Positions 23,993 to 35,204 of a stretch of 64,000 nt of DNA are shown here, piece after piece (within the stretch, counting starts at the first letter, position 1; every line of letters begins with the position of its first letter). This stretch comes from Arcuatula senhousia (Eukaryota; Mollusca; Bivalvia; Mytilida; Mytilidae): NCBI GenBank assembly GCA_963971305.1, contig OZ020308.1, forward strand, positions 29,851,275 through 29,915,274, in the 5' to 3' direction. The notes under the pieces were generated by a model. The model was not told where the DNA came from. It worked only from the letters and a program-made list of their open reading frames with translations, and ran no database searches. The position numbers and the translations under genes are program-made.

Positions 23993-25960
23993 ATTGTTTT
24001 TGCTCGGTTTCTTATTATTTTTTTTTTTTATTATTATTATTATTCTTAGTATTCTTTAGTGTGAACTTGTCCGCTCGATTTAAAGAACATCTTTAAAGGT
24101 AAGAAGCTGAAACTTCATATATCAAGAGTATGGAGTGTGAAATTGTGTAATCAGGTTTTTTCGTCAAAATCAAACGACCCCTTATAGGGTAAATAGGGGC
24201 CTGAAAATGGCTCCTCAAAATCAAAGTTGAATTTTTACTGGCATTTCCAAACCGGCTGGATTAGGGAAAATTCCTTTCACTATGTAGTAGGTTTATATAA
24301 GAGGTATCATACAAAAAAGAATTTTTAAAATCGGACTTACCGTTTTCAAAATTTTGCAAAAAAACGAAAAAAAAGTTTTAAAGGGGAGATAATCCAAATT
24401 GAATTTTCGGAAAAATTTTAAACTTCATTATTTCTAAATGAAAATTTGTATTTAAGGTAATTGGGGTATGCCGAGTTTATTTTTGGCATCCAATTTTTTT
24501 TTTTCGTCGGCCATTTTCAAAATGGCCGCCATTTCTGATTCAAATTAAACTTGGTCCGATTTTAATGAAAATTGGTATTACAGGTAATTGGGGTATGCCG
24601 AGTTCATTTCTGGTATTGAATTATTTTTATCGGCCGCCATTTTCAAAATGGCCGCCACTTCCGGAAAAAATTGAACTTGCTCTGATGTTAACAGAAATTA
24701 CTATCGAGGGGTTTTGAAGGGAAGCAAATTAAGATGCATCGTCGAAAATGTCGAAAAATTCAAAATGGCCGCCACTTCCGGTAAAAATTGAACTTGCTCC
24801 GATTTTAACGAAAATTTATATCTTAGGGTTTTGAAGGATGGCGAATTGATGCGCGTTGTCAAAAATGTCGAAAAATTCAAAATGGTCGCCACTTCTGGTA
24901 AAAATTCAACTTACTCCGATTTTAACAAAAATTGATATCTAAGGGTTTTGAAGGATGGCGAATTGATGCATGTTGTCGAAAATGTCGAAAAATTCAAAAT
25001 GGCCGCCACTTCCGGTAAAAATTGAACTTGCTCCCATTTTAACGAAAATTGATATCTAAGGGTTTTGAAGGATGGCGAATTGATGCGTGTTGTCGAAAAT
25101 GTCGAAAAATTCAAAATGGCCGCCACTTCCGGTAAAAATTGAACTTGCTCCCATTTTAACGAAAATTCATATCTAAGGGTTTTGAAGGATTGCGAATTGA
25201 TGCGCGTTGTCGAAAATGTCGAAAAATTCAAAATGGTCGCCACTTCCGGTAAAAAATCAACTTGCTCCGATTTTAACCAAAATTGATATCTAGGGGTTTT
25301 GAATGATAACAAATTGAGGCGCATTGTCGAAAAATTCAAAATGGCTGCCACTTCCGGTAAAGATTTAACTTGTTCTGATTTTAACGAAAATTGATATCTA
25401 GGGCTTTTAAAGGATGCCGAATTGAGGTGCATTGTCAAAAATGTCAAAAAATTCAAAATGGCGACCACTTCCGGTAAAAATTCAACTTGCTCCGATTTTA
25501 ATGAAAATTTATATTTAGGGGTGTTGAAGGATGGCGAATTGATGCGCGTTGTCGAAAATGTCGAAAAATTCAAAATGGCCGCCACTTCCGGTAAAAAATC
25601 AACTTGCTCCGATTTTAACCAAAATTGATATCTTGGGGTTTTGAATGATAACGAATTGAGGCGCGTTGTCGAAAAATTCAAAATGGCCGCCACTTCCAGT
25701 AAAGATTTAACTTGCTCCGATTTTAACGAAAATTGATATCTAGGGGTTTTGAAGGATAGTGAATTGAGAAAATGTCGAAAAATCCAAAATGGCTGCCACT
25801 TTTGGAAAAATTCAACTTGTTCAGATTTAAACGAAAATTGATATTTAAGCATTATAATGGATGGTGAACAGGAAAATGTGTTCAATGAAGCCAGATATTA
25901 ACAAAGAGGGGTACGTGAGGGGACATATGTGACTCGCTTTGCGATCACAATTATACCTAG
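23963..25960 (+). mobile_element. E1b element, complete, with long minisatellite
   Basis: It has the 5' hairpin, a TTATT/T-rich tract, TTCTTAGTATTCTTTAGTGTG and a core whose minisatellite (about 24640-25830) has units near 117 bp plus shorter ones. The repeated phrase is AAAATGGCCGCCACTTCCGG. The 117-bp period (39 codons) creates an apparent 324-codon reverse-strand open frame, which I do not call a gene. CTAG is at 25957-25960. The copy at 39999-41601 is the same element with fewer units. Confidence 0.8.
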
Positions 25961-25980
25961 TTATTATTATTATTATTATT

Positions 25981-26094
25981 ATGTCCCCGAACACGAAGTG
26001 TCGGGGACATATTGTTTTTGCTCGGTTTCTTCTTCTTCTTCTTATTATTATTATTATTATTATTAAGTCGCCCAAAACAAAGTTTTGGCGACTT
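25981..26094 (+). repeat. Stack of two 5' terminal hairpins: E1, E2b
   Basis: E1 is at 25981-26010 and E2b at 26065-26094 (AAGTCGCCCAAAAC..GTTTTGGCGACTT, perfect arms, ACCCCG tail). They close at 28046 and 26866 respectively. Confidence 0.8.
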
Positions 26095-26866
26095 ATTGTT
26101 TTTACCCCGTTTCTTATTATTCTTATTATTATTTTCCTTATCCATGAACTTTTCCGAAAGGATTGCTCGTAAGTGCTTTGTAGGAGTTCTATGAAACTTT
26201 GCAGGGTTATAGAACACCAAAAGGAGTTATGCAACGTAATGTTTAAAAATTCAAAATGGCCGCCGTTTCAAAATGGCGGCTGTTCTAAAAATAGCAACAA
26301 CGACTAATACTTATCAGAACATTTTGAAAATGGGTTGTGTGGGTAAATGGGGTATCTTGAGTTCAAATATGAAATCGGATTTAAGATTGAACTTACCGTT
26401 CTCAAATGGCGGCCATTTTTATACCCCCGCCCCCTGGTAATTTTGTCCGGATAACTAGTTTGAGATGCTTTGACCAAAGATAATGAAACTTTGCACAGTG
26501 ATTAACCTTCATTTGAAGTTTTGCAGAAAGTTTTCAGAATGTTCAAAATGGCCGCCGTTTCAAAATGGCGGCCTGTTACTAAAAATAGACAAAAAAATTT
26601 AAAATTGTCTGATTGTCATGAAAATGGGTAATCTGGGTAAATCATGTATGCCGAGTTCAATGGTGCAATCGAAATTTTGATCCGACTTCTGGTAATAAAA
26701 TGGCGGCCATTTTTACTACATTCCCGTCCGGTTTAAATGGAAACTTTGTTCGATTTCAATGAAATTTGATTTATAGGCATATTTTATTGTACTGAATTGA
26801 AAGAAATACAATCCATGGCGATTTTGGGCGACTTCTGTGTTGGCATCCCAACACAATTATACCTAG
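26065..26866 (+). mobile_element. E2b element, complete
   Basis: This 802-bp E2b copy has core start TTTTCCTTATCCATGAACTTTTCCG and two or three units with AAAATGGCCGCCGTTTCAAA. The 3' side has TTTTGGGCGACTT, the hairpin TGTGTTGG..CCCAACACA, spacer ATTATAC and CTAG at 26863-26866. It nests in the TTA tract of the E1 element opened at 25981. Confidence 0.8.
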
Positions 26867-28046
26867 TTATTATTATTTTTTCTTTTTCTCGGTATTCTGG
26901 ACCGTGAACTTGTCCACCTCATTTTTTCGACATCTTTTAAGGTAGGAAGCTGAATCTTCATATATCAAGAGTATGGAATGGGAGATTGTGCTTTTTGTAT
27001 TTTTCGTCGAAATGGAACGACCCCTTATAGGTAAAAAAAGGGCCTCAAAATGGCTCCTCGAAACCGAAGTTGAATTTTTACCTGGCATTTCTGATCCGGC
27101 AGGGGTAGGTCAAATTCCTTTATGGGGTAAGTGTAGACTTTCAATACCTTTCATTTAAAAAAAAAATTTTGAAAATCGGACTTACGGTTTTCAAAATTTT
27201 GCAAAAAATCGAAATTTAATTTTTTTGTCATATTGAGTTATCTTTCTTTGTACTTTGTATTATGTAATAGTAATGTAAAAATTCTCAACTTTGTTAATTC
27301 TTATTGAAAATTGGTTTACAAGGTAATAGTGGTATGCCGAGTTCATTTTTGGTATCGAAAATTTTTTTTGGCGGCCATTTTCAAAATGGCGGCTAAAATT
27401 TCCCGCCAAAATTTAAACTTGCTCCAATTTTGATGAAAATTGGTACATAAGGTAATAGTGGTATGGCGAGTTGATTTTTGACATTAGAAATTTTTCATCG
27501 ACGGCCATTTTCAAAATGGCCGCCGTTTCCCGCCAAAAATTTAAGTTACTCAGATTTTGATGAAAATTAGTATATAAGGTAATAGTGGTATGGCGAGTTG
27601 ATTTTAAACATTAGAAATTTTTCATCGACGGCCATTTTAAAAATGGCCGCCGTTTCCCGCCAAAATTAAAGTTACTCAGATTTTGATGAAAATTTGTATA
27701 TAAGGTAATACTGGTATGGCGAGTTGATTTTTGACATTAAAAATTTTTCATCGTCGGCCATTTTCAAAATGGCCGCCGTTTCCCGCCAAAATTAAAGTTA
27801 CTCAGATTTTGATGAAAATTGGTATATAAGGTAATACTGGTATGGCGAGTTGATTTTTAACAAAAAATGTTTCATCGTTGGCAATTTTTTCAATATGGCC
27901 GCCGTTTCCCGCCAAAATTAAACTTACTCCTATTTTGAAGAAAATTGGGTAATTTTAGTTATATCAAATGCCAAAAGACATATTGACAAAGAGGGGTGCG
28001 TGAGGGGACATATATGTGACTCGCTTGCGATCACAATTAGAACTAG
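26867..28046 (+). mobile_element. E1a body and 3' end (5' hairpin at 25981-26010)
   Basis: The proximal part (to about 27470) matches 48132-48720 almost exactly, while the distal part matches 23300-23885, so the copy looks like a mosaic of two lineages. CTAG is at 28043-28046. Confidence 0.75.
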
Positions 28047-28054
28047 TTATTATT

Positions 28055-28335
28055 ATGTCCCCGAACACGAAGTGTCGGGGACATATTGTTTTTGCTCGGT
28101 TTCTTATTATGTCCCCGAACACGAAGTGTCGGGGACATATTGTTTTTGCTCGGTTTCTTATTATTATTATTATGTCCCCGAACACGAAGTGTCGGGGACA
28201 TATTGTTTTTGCTCGGTTTCTTATTATTATTATTATTATGTCCCCGAACACGAAGTGTCGGGGACATATTGTTTTTGCTCGGTTTCTTATTATTATTATT
28301 ATTATGTCTCCCAAACACTATGTGTTGGGAGACAT
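28055..28335 (+). repeat. Stack of five 5' terminal hairpins: E1 x4, E5
   Basis: Four identical E1 hairpins with GCTCGG tails lie at 28055-28084, 28109-28138, 28172-28201 and 28238-28267, separated by TTA runs of increasing length, then E5 at 28304-28335. Closes: E5 at 28829, then E1 at 30758, 31935, 41601 and 50770, interleaved with complete younger elements. Confidence 0.8.
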
Positions 28336-28829
28336 ATTGCTTTTACTCTGTTTCTTATTATTATTATTATTCTTTTTTTTCTTCTTTCTTCCGGACATGA
28401 AACTGTCCGCAAGGTTTTTTGAAAACGACAAAATGGAATTGCACGAAACTTTGTATGATGGTAGATTGGTTATTGGAGGTGTGCACAGGCACTTCGAAAT
28501 TTTCAAGATGGCCGCCATTTTCAAAATGGCCGCCACGGCAAAAGGGTACCCTAAAATTATCTCGGAAACTACTGGATGGATTTTAATGAAATTTGGTATG
28601 CTAGTAGAGGGTTATGAGTAGACTTGATACGTAAAATAAAAATTTTCAAGATGGCCGCCATTTTCAAAATGGCCGCCACCGAAAAAGCAAAAATTGCAAA
28701 AATGCTTCGATTTTCACCAAATTTTGTATCTAGGGGTTTTTAAGGATGGCGAATAAGAATATACTATCAAAAATTCATTCGTTTGGGAGACATTTTTGTG
28801 TTGGGCATCCCCAACACAGTCAGCACTAG
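28304..28829 (+). mobile_element. E5 element, complete, un-nested
   Basis: The 5' hairpin ATGTCTCCCAAACAC..GTTGGGAGACAT is followed by the ACTCTG tail, TTATT run, CATGAAACTGTCCGC and two AAGATGGCCGCCATTTTC units. The 3' arm CGTTTGGGAGACAT is followed by the E3-like hairpin TGTGTTGGG-CATC-CCCAACACA, spacer GTCAGCA and CTAG at 28826-28829. Confidence 0.8.
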
Positions 28830-28831
28830 TT

Positions 28832-29395
28832 ATATCTCCCAAACACTATGTTTGGGAGATATATTGTTTTTACTCTGTTTCTTATTATTATTATTATTCT
28901 TTTTTTTTCTTCTTCCGACCATGAACGTGTCTGCACCACATCTCATAAAACTACTGAATGGATCTTTCTGAAATTTTGTATGGTGGTAGAATGGGTCCCA
29001 GAGGTGTGCATGCAATTTTCAAAATTTTCAAAATGGCCACCGTTTCCATGGAAACAGGGAAAGGTCATAATATAGGACATTGCGATATATCGGTTACCTA
29101 GGTGCGCAGGGTTCTGAAATTTTGTAGGTTAGTAGAGCAAAAGGAGCTCTTTAATAATATGAAAAAAAAATTTGAAGCGATATTTACGGTTTTCGAGTTA
29201 TTCACGAAAATGCGATTTTTCGGGCCCAAAAATGGGAAAACTGTCAAAATGCTACGATTTCGACAAAATTTGGTATATAGGGGTTTCAAATGATGACGAT
29301 TTAGGATGCGATGTCAAAGTTTATGCAAGAATGACAATATGCGTACGTTTGGGAGATATTTTTGTGTTGGGCATCCCCAACACAGTCAGCACTAG
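28832..29395 (+). mobile_element. E3 element, complete, un-nested
   Basis: It starts only two bases after the preceding E5 ends (CTAG, TT, then ATATCTCCC). It has GTTTCCATGGAAAC at 29042-29055, the 3' arm GTTTGGGAGATAT, the 9-bp hairpin and CTAG at 29392-29395. Confidence 0.8.
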
Positions 29396-30758
29396 TTATT
29401 ATTATTATTTTTCTCGGTATTCTGGACCGTGAACTTGTCCACCTCATTTTTTCGACATCTTTTAAGGTAGGAAGCTGAATCTTCATATATCAAGAGTATG
29501 GAATGGAAGATTGTGCTTTTCGTATTTTTCGTCGAAATCGAACGACCCCTTATAGGTCAAAAAAGGGCCTCAAAATGGCTCCTCGAAACCGAAGTTGAAT
29601 TTTTCCTGGCATTTCTGATCCGGCAGGGGTAGGACAAATTCCTTTATATGGTAAGTGTAGACTTTCAATACCTTTCATTTAAAAAAAAAAATTTGAAAAT
29701 CGGACTTACCGTTTTCAAAATTTTGCAAAAAATCGAAAATTAATTTTTGTGTAAGATTGAGTTATCTTTCTTTGTTCAATATATTTTGTAATAGTAATGA
29801 AAAAAAATCTCAACTTTGTTATTTCTTAATGAAAATTGTTTTACAAGGTAATTGTGGTATGCCGAGTTCATATTTGGAGTCGAAAATTTTTTTTTGACGG
29901 CCATTTTCAAAATGGCGGCTAAAATGGCTGCCATTTTCCCGCCAAAATTTAAACTTGCTCCGATTTTGATGAAAATTGGTATTTAAGGTAATAGTGGTAT
30001 GGCGAGTTGATTTTTGACATCGAATTTTTTTGATCGTCGGCCATTTTCAAAATGGCCGCAGTTTCCCGCCAAAATTAAAGTTACTCTGATTTTGATGAAA
30101 ACTGGTATATAAGGTAATAGTGGTATGGGGATTTGATTTTTGACATTGAAATTTATTTATCGTCGACCATTTTCAAAATGGCCGCCGTTTCCCGCCAAAA
30201 TTAAAGTTACTCAGATTTTGATGAAAATTGGTATTCAAGGTAATAGTGGTACTGCGAGTTTATTTTTGACATTAATTTTTTTATATCGTCGGCCATTTTC
30301 AAAATGGCCGCCGTTTCCCGCCAAAATTTAACTTGCTCCGATTTTAATGAAAATTAATATACAGGGTAATTGTGGTATAGGGAGTTCATTTTTAGCATCA
30401 AATTTTGTTTATGGTCCGATGCAACAGCTTTTGGATGCGACTGTGTGACTCTTCTCGACTATATGAGATTAAGGGAGAATAATATCTCATATGGATGTCA
30501 ACCAAAAGCTTCTCCGTAACGTTTTTAGCATTTCATTGAAGAGTGGCTCCATTGTAGAGGACGAGAGCGGTAGTTATGCTCGCTAGTCACTACAATAGTT
30601 TACAAGTACGCTACCAATGCTTGTAAAAAGGGTGCTTCAATGGAATGATAAGGGCGTCATTGCTTAAACAGGGTTCCCACAAAAGCCAGAAATATTGTCA
30701 AAGAGGGGTACGTGAGGGGACATGTATGTGACTCGCTTGCGATCACAATTAGAACTAG
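29396..30758 (+). mobile_element. E1a body and 3' end with structured cassette (5' hairpin at 28238-28267)
   Basis: This is an E1a core with minisatellite (about 29890-30400), then the ~280-bp non-minisatellite cassette (30412-30692) in place of the usual last repeat. The usual 3' end follows with CTAG at 30755-30758. Confidence 0.75.
30412..30692 (+). other. Structured cassette, copy 1 (nested inverted repeats)
   Basis: Unlike surrounding minisatellite, this segment is complex and fold-prone. Stems visible: AGCTTTTGG/CCAAAAGCT (30426-30434, 30502-30510) enclosing ATATGAGAT/ATCTCATAT (30461-30469, 30484-30492). Then TTAGCATTTCATTGAAG/CTTCAATGGAATGATAA (30525-30541, 30635-30651; one mismatch, one G-T) encloses ATTGTAG/CTACAAT (30551-30557, 30590-30596) and TACAAG/CTTGTA (30601-30606, 30620-30625). 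I recognise no known RNA family. It may be a captured host fragment or a structural RNA. Confidence 0.6.
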
Positions 30759-31935
30759 TTATTATTATTATTATTATTATTCTCGGTATTCTGGATCGTG
30801 AACTTGTCCACCTCATTTTTTCGACATCTTTTAAGGTAGGAAGCTGAAAATTCATAAATCAAGAGTATGGAATGGGAGATTGTGCTTTTTGTATTTTTCG
30901 CCGAAATCGAACGACCCCATATAGGTAAAAAAAGGGCCTCAAAATGGCTCCTCGAAACCGAAGTTGAATTTTTCCTGGCATTTCTGATCCGGCAGGGGTA
31001 GGAAAAATTCCCTTATAGGTTAAGTGCGGATATACAATACCTTTCATTTAAAAAAAAAATTTTGAAAATCGGACTTACCGTTTTCAAAATTTTGCAAAAA
31101 ATCGAAAATTATTTTTTTTGTAAGTTTGAGTTATCTTTCTTTGTACCATATATTTTGTGATATTAATGAAAAAAATTCTCAACTTTGTTATTTCTTAATG
31201 AAAATTGGTTTACAAGGTAATAGTGGTATGCCGAGTTCAATTTTGGAATCGAAATTTTTTTTTGGGCGGCCATTTTAAAAATGGCCGCCATTTCCCGCCA
31301 AAATTAAAATTACTCTGATTTTAATGAAAATTGGTATATAAGGTAATAGTGTTATGGCGAGTTGATTTTTGACATCAAAATTTTTTTATCGTCGGCCATT
31401 TTCAAAATGGCCGCCGTTTCCCGCCAAAATTAAAGTTATTCTGATTTTGATGAAAATTGGTTTACAAGGTAATAGTGGTATGCCGAGTTCAATTTTGGAA
31501 TCGAAATTTTTTTGGGGGCCGCCATTTTCAAAATGGCCGCCATTTCCCGCCAAAATTAAAATTACTCTGATTTTAATGAAAATTGGTATATAAGGTAATA
31601 GTGGTATGGCAAGTTGATTTTTGACATCAAATCTTTTTTTAACGTCGGCCATTTTCAAAATGGCCGCCGTTTCCCGCCAAAATTAAATTTACTCAGATTT
31701 TAACGAAAATTGGTATATAAGGTAATAGTTGTATGGCGAGTTGATTTTTTACATCGAAATATTTTTATTGTCGGCCATTTTAAATATGGTCGCCGTTTCC
31801 CGCCAAAATTAAACTTACTCCTATTTTGATGAAAATTGGATAAATTAAGTTATCTCAAATGCCAAGAGACATTGACAAAGAGGGGTACGTGAGGGGACAT
31901 TTTTGTGACTCGCTTGCGATCACAATTAGAACTAG
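30759..31935 (+). mobile_element. E1a body and 3' end (5' hairpin at 28172-28201)
   Basis: This E1a core has alternating minisatellite units, the same subtype as 20230-21486 and the array at 57760 onward. CTAG is at 31932-31935. Confidence 0.75.
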
Positions 31936-31952
31936 TTATTATTATTATTATT

Positions 31953-32001
31953 ATGTCCCCGAACACGAAGTGTCGGGGACATATTGTTTTTGCTCGGTTT
32001 C

Positions 32002-32038
<37 letters not shown>

Positions 32039-32085
32039 GTCCCCGAACACGAAGTGTCGGGGACATATTGTTTTTGCTCGGTTTC

Positions 32086-32125
<40 letters not shown>

Positions 32126-32208
32126 GTCCCCGAACACGAAGTGTCGGGGACATATTGTTTTTGCTCGGTTTCTTATTATATCTCCCAAACACTATGTTTG
32201 GGAGATAT
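31953..32208 (+). repeat. Stack of four 5' terminal hairpins: E1 x3, E3
   Basis: E1 hairpins lie at 31953-31982, 32037-32066 and 32124-32153 and E3 at 32178-32208, with TTA runs of about 6, 12 and 13 units. They close as E3 at 32735 and E1 at 33913, 34959 and (after three further nested E1 copies) 39998. Confidence 0.8.
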
Positions 32209-32735
32209 ATTGTTTTTTCTCTGTTTCTTATTATTATTCTTCTTTTTTTTCTTCTTCCGGACATGAACGTGTCCGCGTGGTTTCTCAAAAACTACTCAAT
32301 GGTTCTTTATGAAATTTTGTAAGGTGATAGAGTGGGTCCCAAAGGTGTGCATGCAATTTTCAAAAATTTCAAAATGGCTGCCGTTTCCATGGAAACAGGT
32401 AGAGGTCATAATATAGGACATTGCGATATATCGGTTACCTAGGTGCGCAGGGTTCTGAAATTTTGTAGGTGAGTAGAGCAAAAGGAGCTCTTTAATAATA
32501 CGAAAAAAAATTTCGGAGCGATATTTACGGTTTTCGAGTTATTCACGAAAATGTGATTCTTCGGTCCAAAAATGGGAAGATTGTAAAAATGCTACGATTT
32601 TGACAAAATTTGGTATCTAGGGGTTTCAAACGATGGCGAGTAAGGATGCGATGTCAAAATTTATGCAAGAGTGAAAGTTTGCGTACGTTTGGGAGATATT
32701 TTTGTGTTGGGCATCCCCAACACAGTCAACACTTG
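32178..32735 (+). mobile_element. E3 element, complete, un-nested
   Basis: It has E3 arms at both ends and the GTTTCCATGGAAAC palindrome at 32383-32396. The 3' hairpin is intact; the spacer is GTCAACA and the terminus is mutated to CTTG (32732-32735). It is close to 28832-29395 in sequence. Confidence 0.8.
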
Positions 32736-33913
32736 TTATTATTATTATTATTATTATTTTTCTCGGTATTCTGGACCGTGAACTTGTCCACCTCATTTTT
32801 TCGACATCTTTTAAGGTAGGAAGCTGAATCTTCATATATCAAGAGTATGGAATGGGAGATTGTGCTTTTTGTATTTTTCGCCGAAATCGAACGACCCCAT
32901 ATAGGTAAAAAAAGGGCCTCAAAATGGCTCCTCGAAACCGAAGTTGAATTTTTCCTCGCATTTCTGATCCGGCAGGGGTAGGAAAAATTCCCTTATAGGT
33001 TAAGTGCGGATATACAATACCTTTCATTTAAAAAAAAATTTTGAAAATCGGACTTACCGTTTTCAAAATTTTGCAAAAAATCGAAAATTATTTTTTTTGT
33101 AAGATTGAGTTATCTTTCTTTGTGCCATATATTTTGTGATATTAATGAAAAAAATTCTCACCTTTGTTATTTCTTAATGAAAATTGGTTTACAAGGTAAT
33201 AGTGGTATGCCGAGTTCAATTTTGGAATCGAAATTTTTTTTGGGCGGCCATTTTAAAAATGGCCGACATTTCCCGCCAAAATTAAAATTACTCCGATTTT
33301 TATGAAAATTGGTATATAAGGTAATTGTGGTATGGCGAGTTGATTTTTGATATCAAAATTATTTTTATCGTCGGCCATTTTCAAAATGGCCGCCGTTTCC
33401 CGCCAAAATTAAAGTTATTCTGATTTTGATGAAAATTGGTTTACAAGGTAATAGTGGTATGCCGAGTTCAATTTTGGAATCGAATTTTTTTTGGGGCCGC
33501 CATTTTCAAAATGGCCGCCATTTCCCGCCAAAATTAAAATTACTCCGATTTTAATGAAAATTGGTATATAAGGTAATAGTGTTATGGCAAGTTGATTTTT
33601 GACATCAAAATTTTTTTTATCGTCGGCCATTTTCAAAATGGCCGCCGTTTCCCGCCAAAATTAAATTTACTCAGATTTTAACGGAAATTGGTATATAAGG
33701 TAATAGTGGTATGGCAAGTTGATTTTTGACATCAAAATATTTTTATTGTCGGCCATTTTCAAAATGGCCGCCGTTTCCCGCCAAAATTAAACTTACTCCT
33801 ATTTTGATGAAAATTGGATAAATTAAGTTATCTCAAATGCCAAGAGACATTGACAAAGAGGGGTACGTGAGGGGACATTTTTGTGACTCGCTTGCGATCA
33901 CAATTAGAACTAG
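32736..33913 (+). mobile_element. E1a body and 3' end (5' hairpin at 32124-32153)
   Basis: This is an alternating-unit E1a core with CTAG at 33910-33913, similar to 30759-31935. Confidence 0.75.
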
Positions 33914-34959
33914 TTATTATTATTTTTCTCGGTATTCTGGACCGTGAACTTGTCCACCTCATTTTTTCGACATCTTTTAAGGTAGGAAGCTGAATCTTCA
34001 TATAACAAGAGTATGGAATGGGAGATTGTGCTTTTTGTATTTTTCGTCGAAATCGAACGAACCCTTATAGGTCAAAAAAGGGCCTCAAAATGGCTCCTCG
34101 AAACCGAAGTTGAATTTTAACTGGCATTTCTGATCCGGCAGGGGTAGGAAAAATTCCCTTATAGGTTAAGTGCGGATATACAATACCTTTCATTTAAAAA
34201 AAAAATTTTGAAAATCGGACTTACCGTTTTCAAAATTTTGCAAAAAATCGAAAATTATTTTTTTTGTAAGATTGAGTTATCTTTCTTTGTACCATATATT
34301 TTGTGATATTAATGAAAAAAAAATCTCAACTTTGTTATTTCTTAATGAAAATTGGTTTACAAGGTAATAGTCGTATGCCGAGTTCATTTTTGGTATCGAA
34401 AATTTTTTTTTGGCGGCCATTTTCAAAATGGCGGCTAAAATTTCCCGCCAAAATTTAAACTTGCTCCGATTTTGATGAAAATTGGTATATAAGGTAATAG
34501 TGGTATGGCGAGTTGATTTTTGACATAAATTTTTTTTTATTGTCGGCCATTTTCAAAATGGCCGCCGTTTCCCGCCAAAATTAATGTTACTCTGATTTTG
34601 ATGAAAATTGGTATATAAGGTAATAGTGCTATGGCGAGTTGATTTTTGACGAAATTTTTATTTCGTCGGCTATTTTCAAAATGACCGCCGTTTCCCGCCA
34701 AAAATCAAAGTTACTCCGATTTTAATGAAAATTGGTATATAAGGTTATTGTGGTATGGCGAGTTTATTTTTTACATCAAATTTTTTTTTATCGTTTGCCA
34801 TTTTCAAAATGGCCGCCGTTTCCCGCCAAAATTAAACGTACTCCGATCTTGATGAAAATTGGTATATTAGGTATTCTCAAATGCCCAAACACATATTGAC
34901 AAAGAGGGGTACGTGAGGGGACATGTATGTGACTCGCTTGCGATCACAATTAGAACTAG
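33914..34959 (+). mobile_element. E1a body and 3' end (5' hairpin at 32037-32066)
   Basis: This E1a core has uniform TCGGCCATTTTC units (34400-34850). Its last part, reading GGTATTCTCAAATGCCCAAAC, resembles 49190-49301. CTAG is at 34956-34959. Confidence 0.75.
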
Positions 34960-34964
34960 TTATT

Positions 34965-35129
34965 ATGTCCCCGAACACGAAGTGTCGGGGACATATTGTT
35001 TTTGCTCGGTTTCTTATTATTATTATTATTATGTCCCCGAACACGAAGTGTCGGGGACATATTGTTTTTGCTCGGTTTCTTATTATTATTATTATTATTA
35101 TGTCCCCGAACACGAAGTGTCGGGGACAT
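34965..35129 (+). repeat. Stack of three E1 5' terminal hairpins
   Basis: Hairpins lie at 34965-34994, 35031-35060 and 35100-35129. They are followed by one of the longest TTA runs (35149-35203). Three E1a closes follow at 36177, 37536 and 38767. Confidence 0.8.
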
Positions 35130-35148
35130 ATTGTTTTTGCTCGGTTTC

Positions 35149-35204
<56 letters not shown>

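Noticed and set aside
24911..25885. A 324-codon open frame on the reverse strand, and a similar 210-codon one at 40894-41526
   Set aside because: Both are translations of the E1b minisatellite, whose 117-bp unit is a multiple of three. The repeated 39-residue pattern follows DNA repeats and the copy number differs freely between the two copies.
28055..28335. Resemblance to a CRISPR array (30-nt palindromic repeats with variable spacers)
   Set aside because: The spacers are ATTGTTTTT tails plus TTA runs, not unique sequence. Repeats of different families are mixed, and the genome is eukaryotic.
28016..28621. Open frames with poly-Ile, poly-Leu, poly-Tyr or poly-Asn tracts, such as the 201-codon frame here
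   Set aside because: These homopolymers are the three frames of (TTA)n and its complement, joined by translated 5' hairpins. The same pattern appears in every hairpin stack.
30412..30692. Cassette as a tRNA-derived SINE or tRNA gene
   Set aside because: No A box/B box pair, no tRNA-like cloverleaf with a GGTTCGA-type T loop, and no poly-A or target duplication was seen; GGGTTCCCAC near the end is only a weak resemblance.
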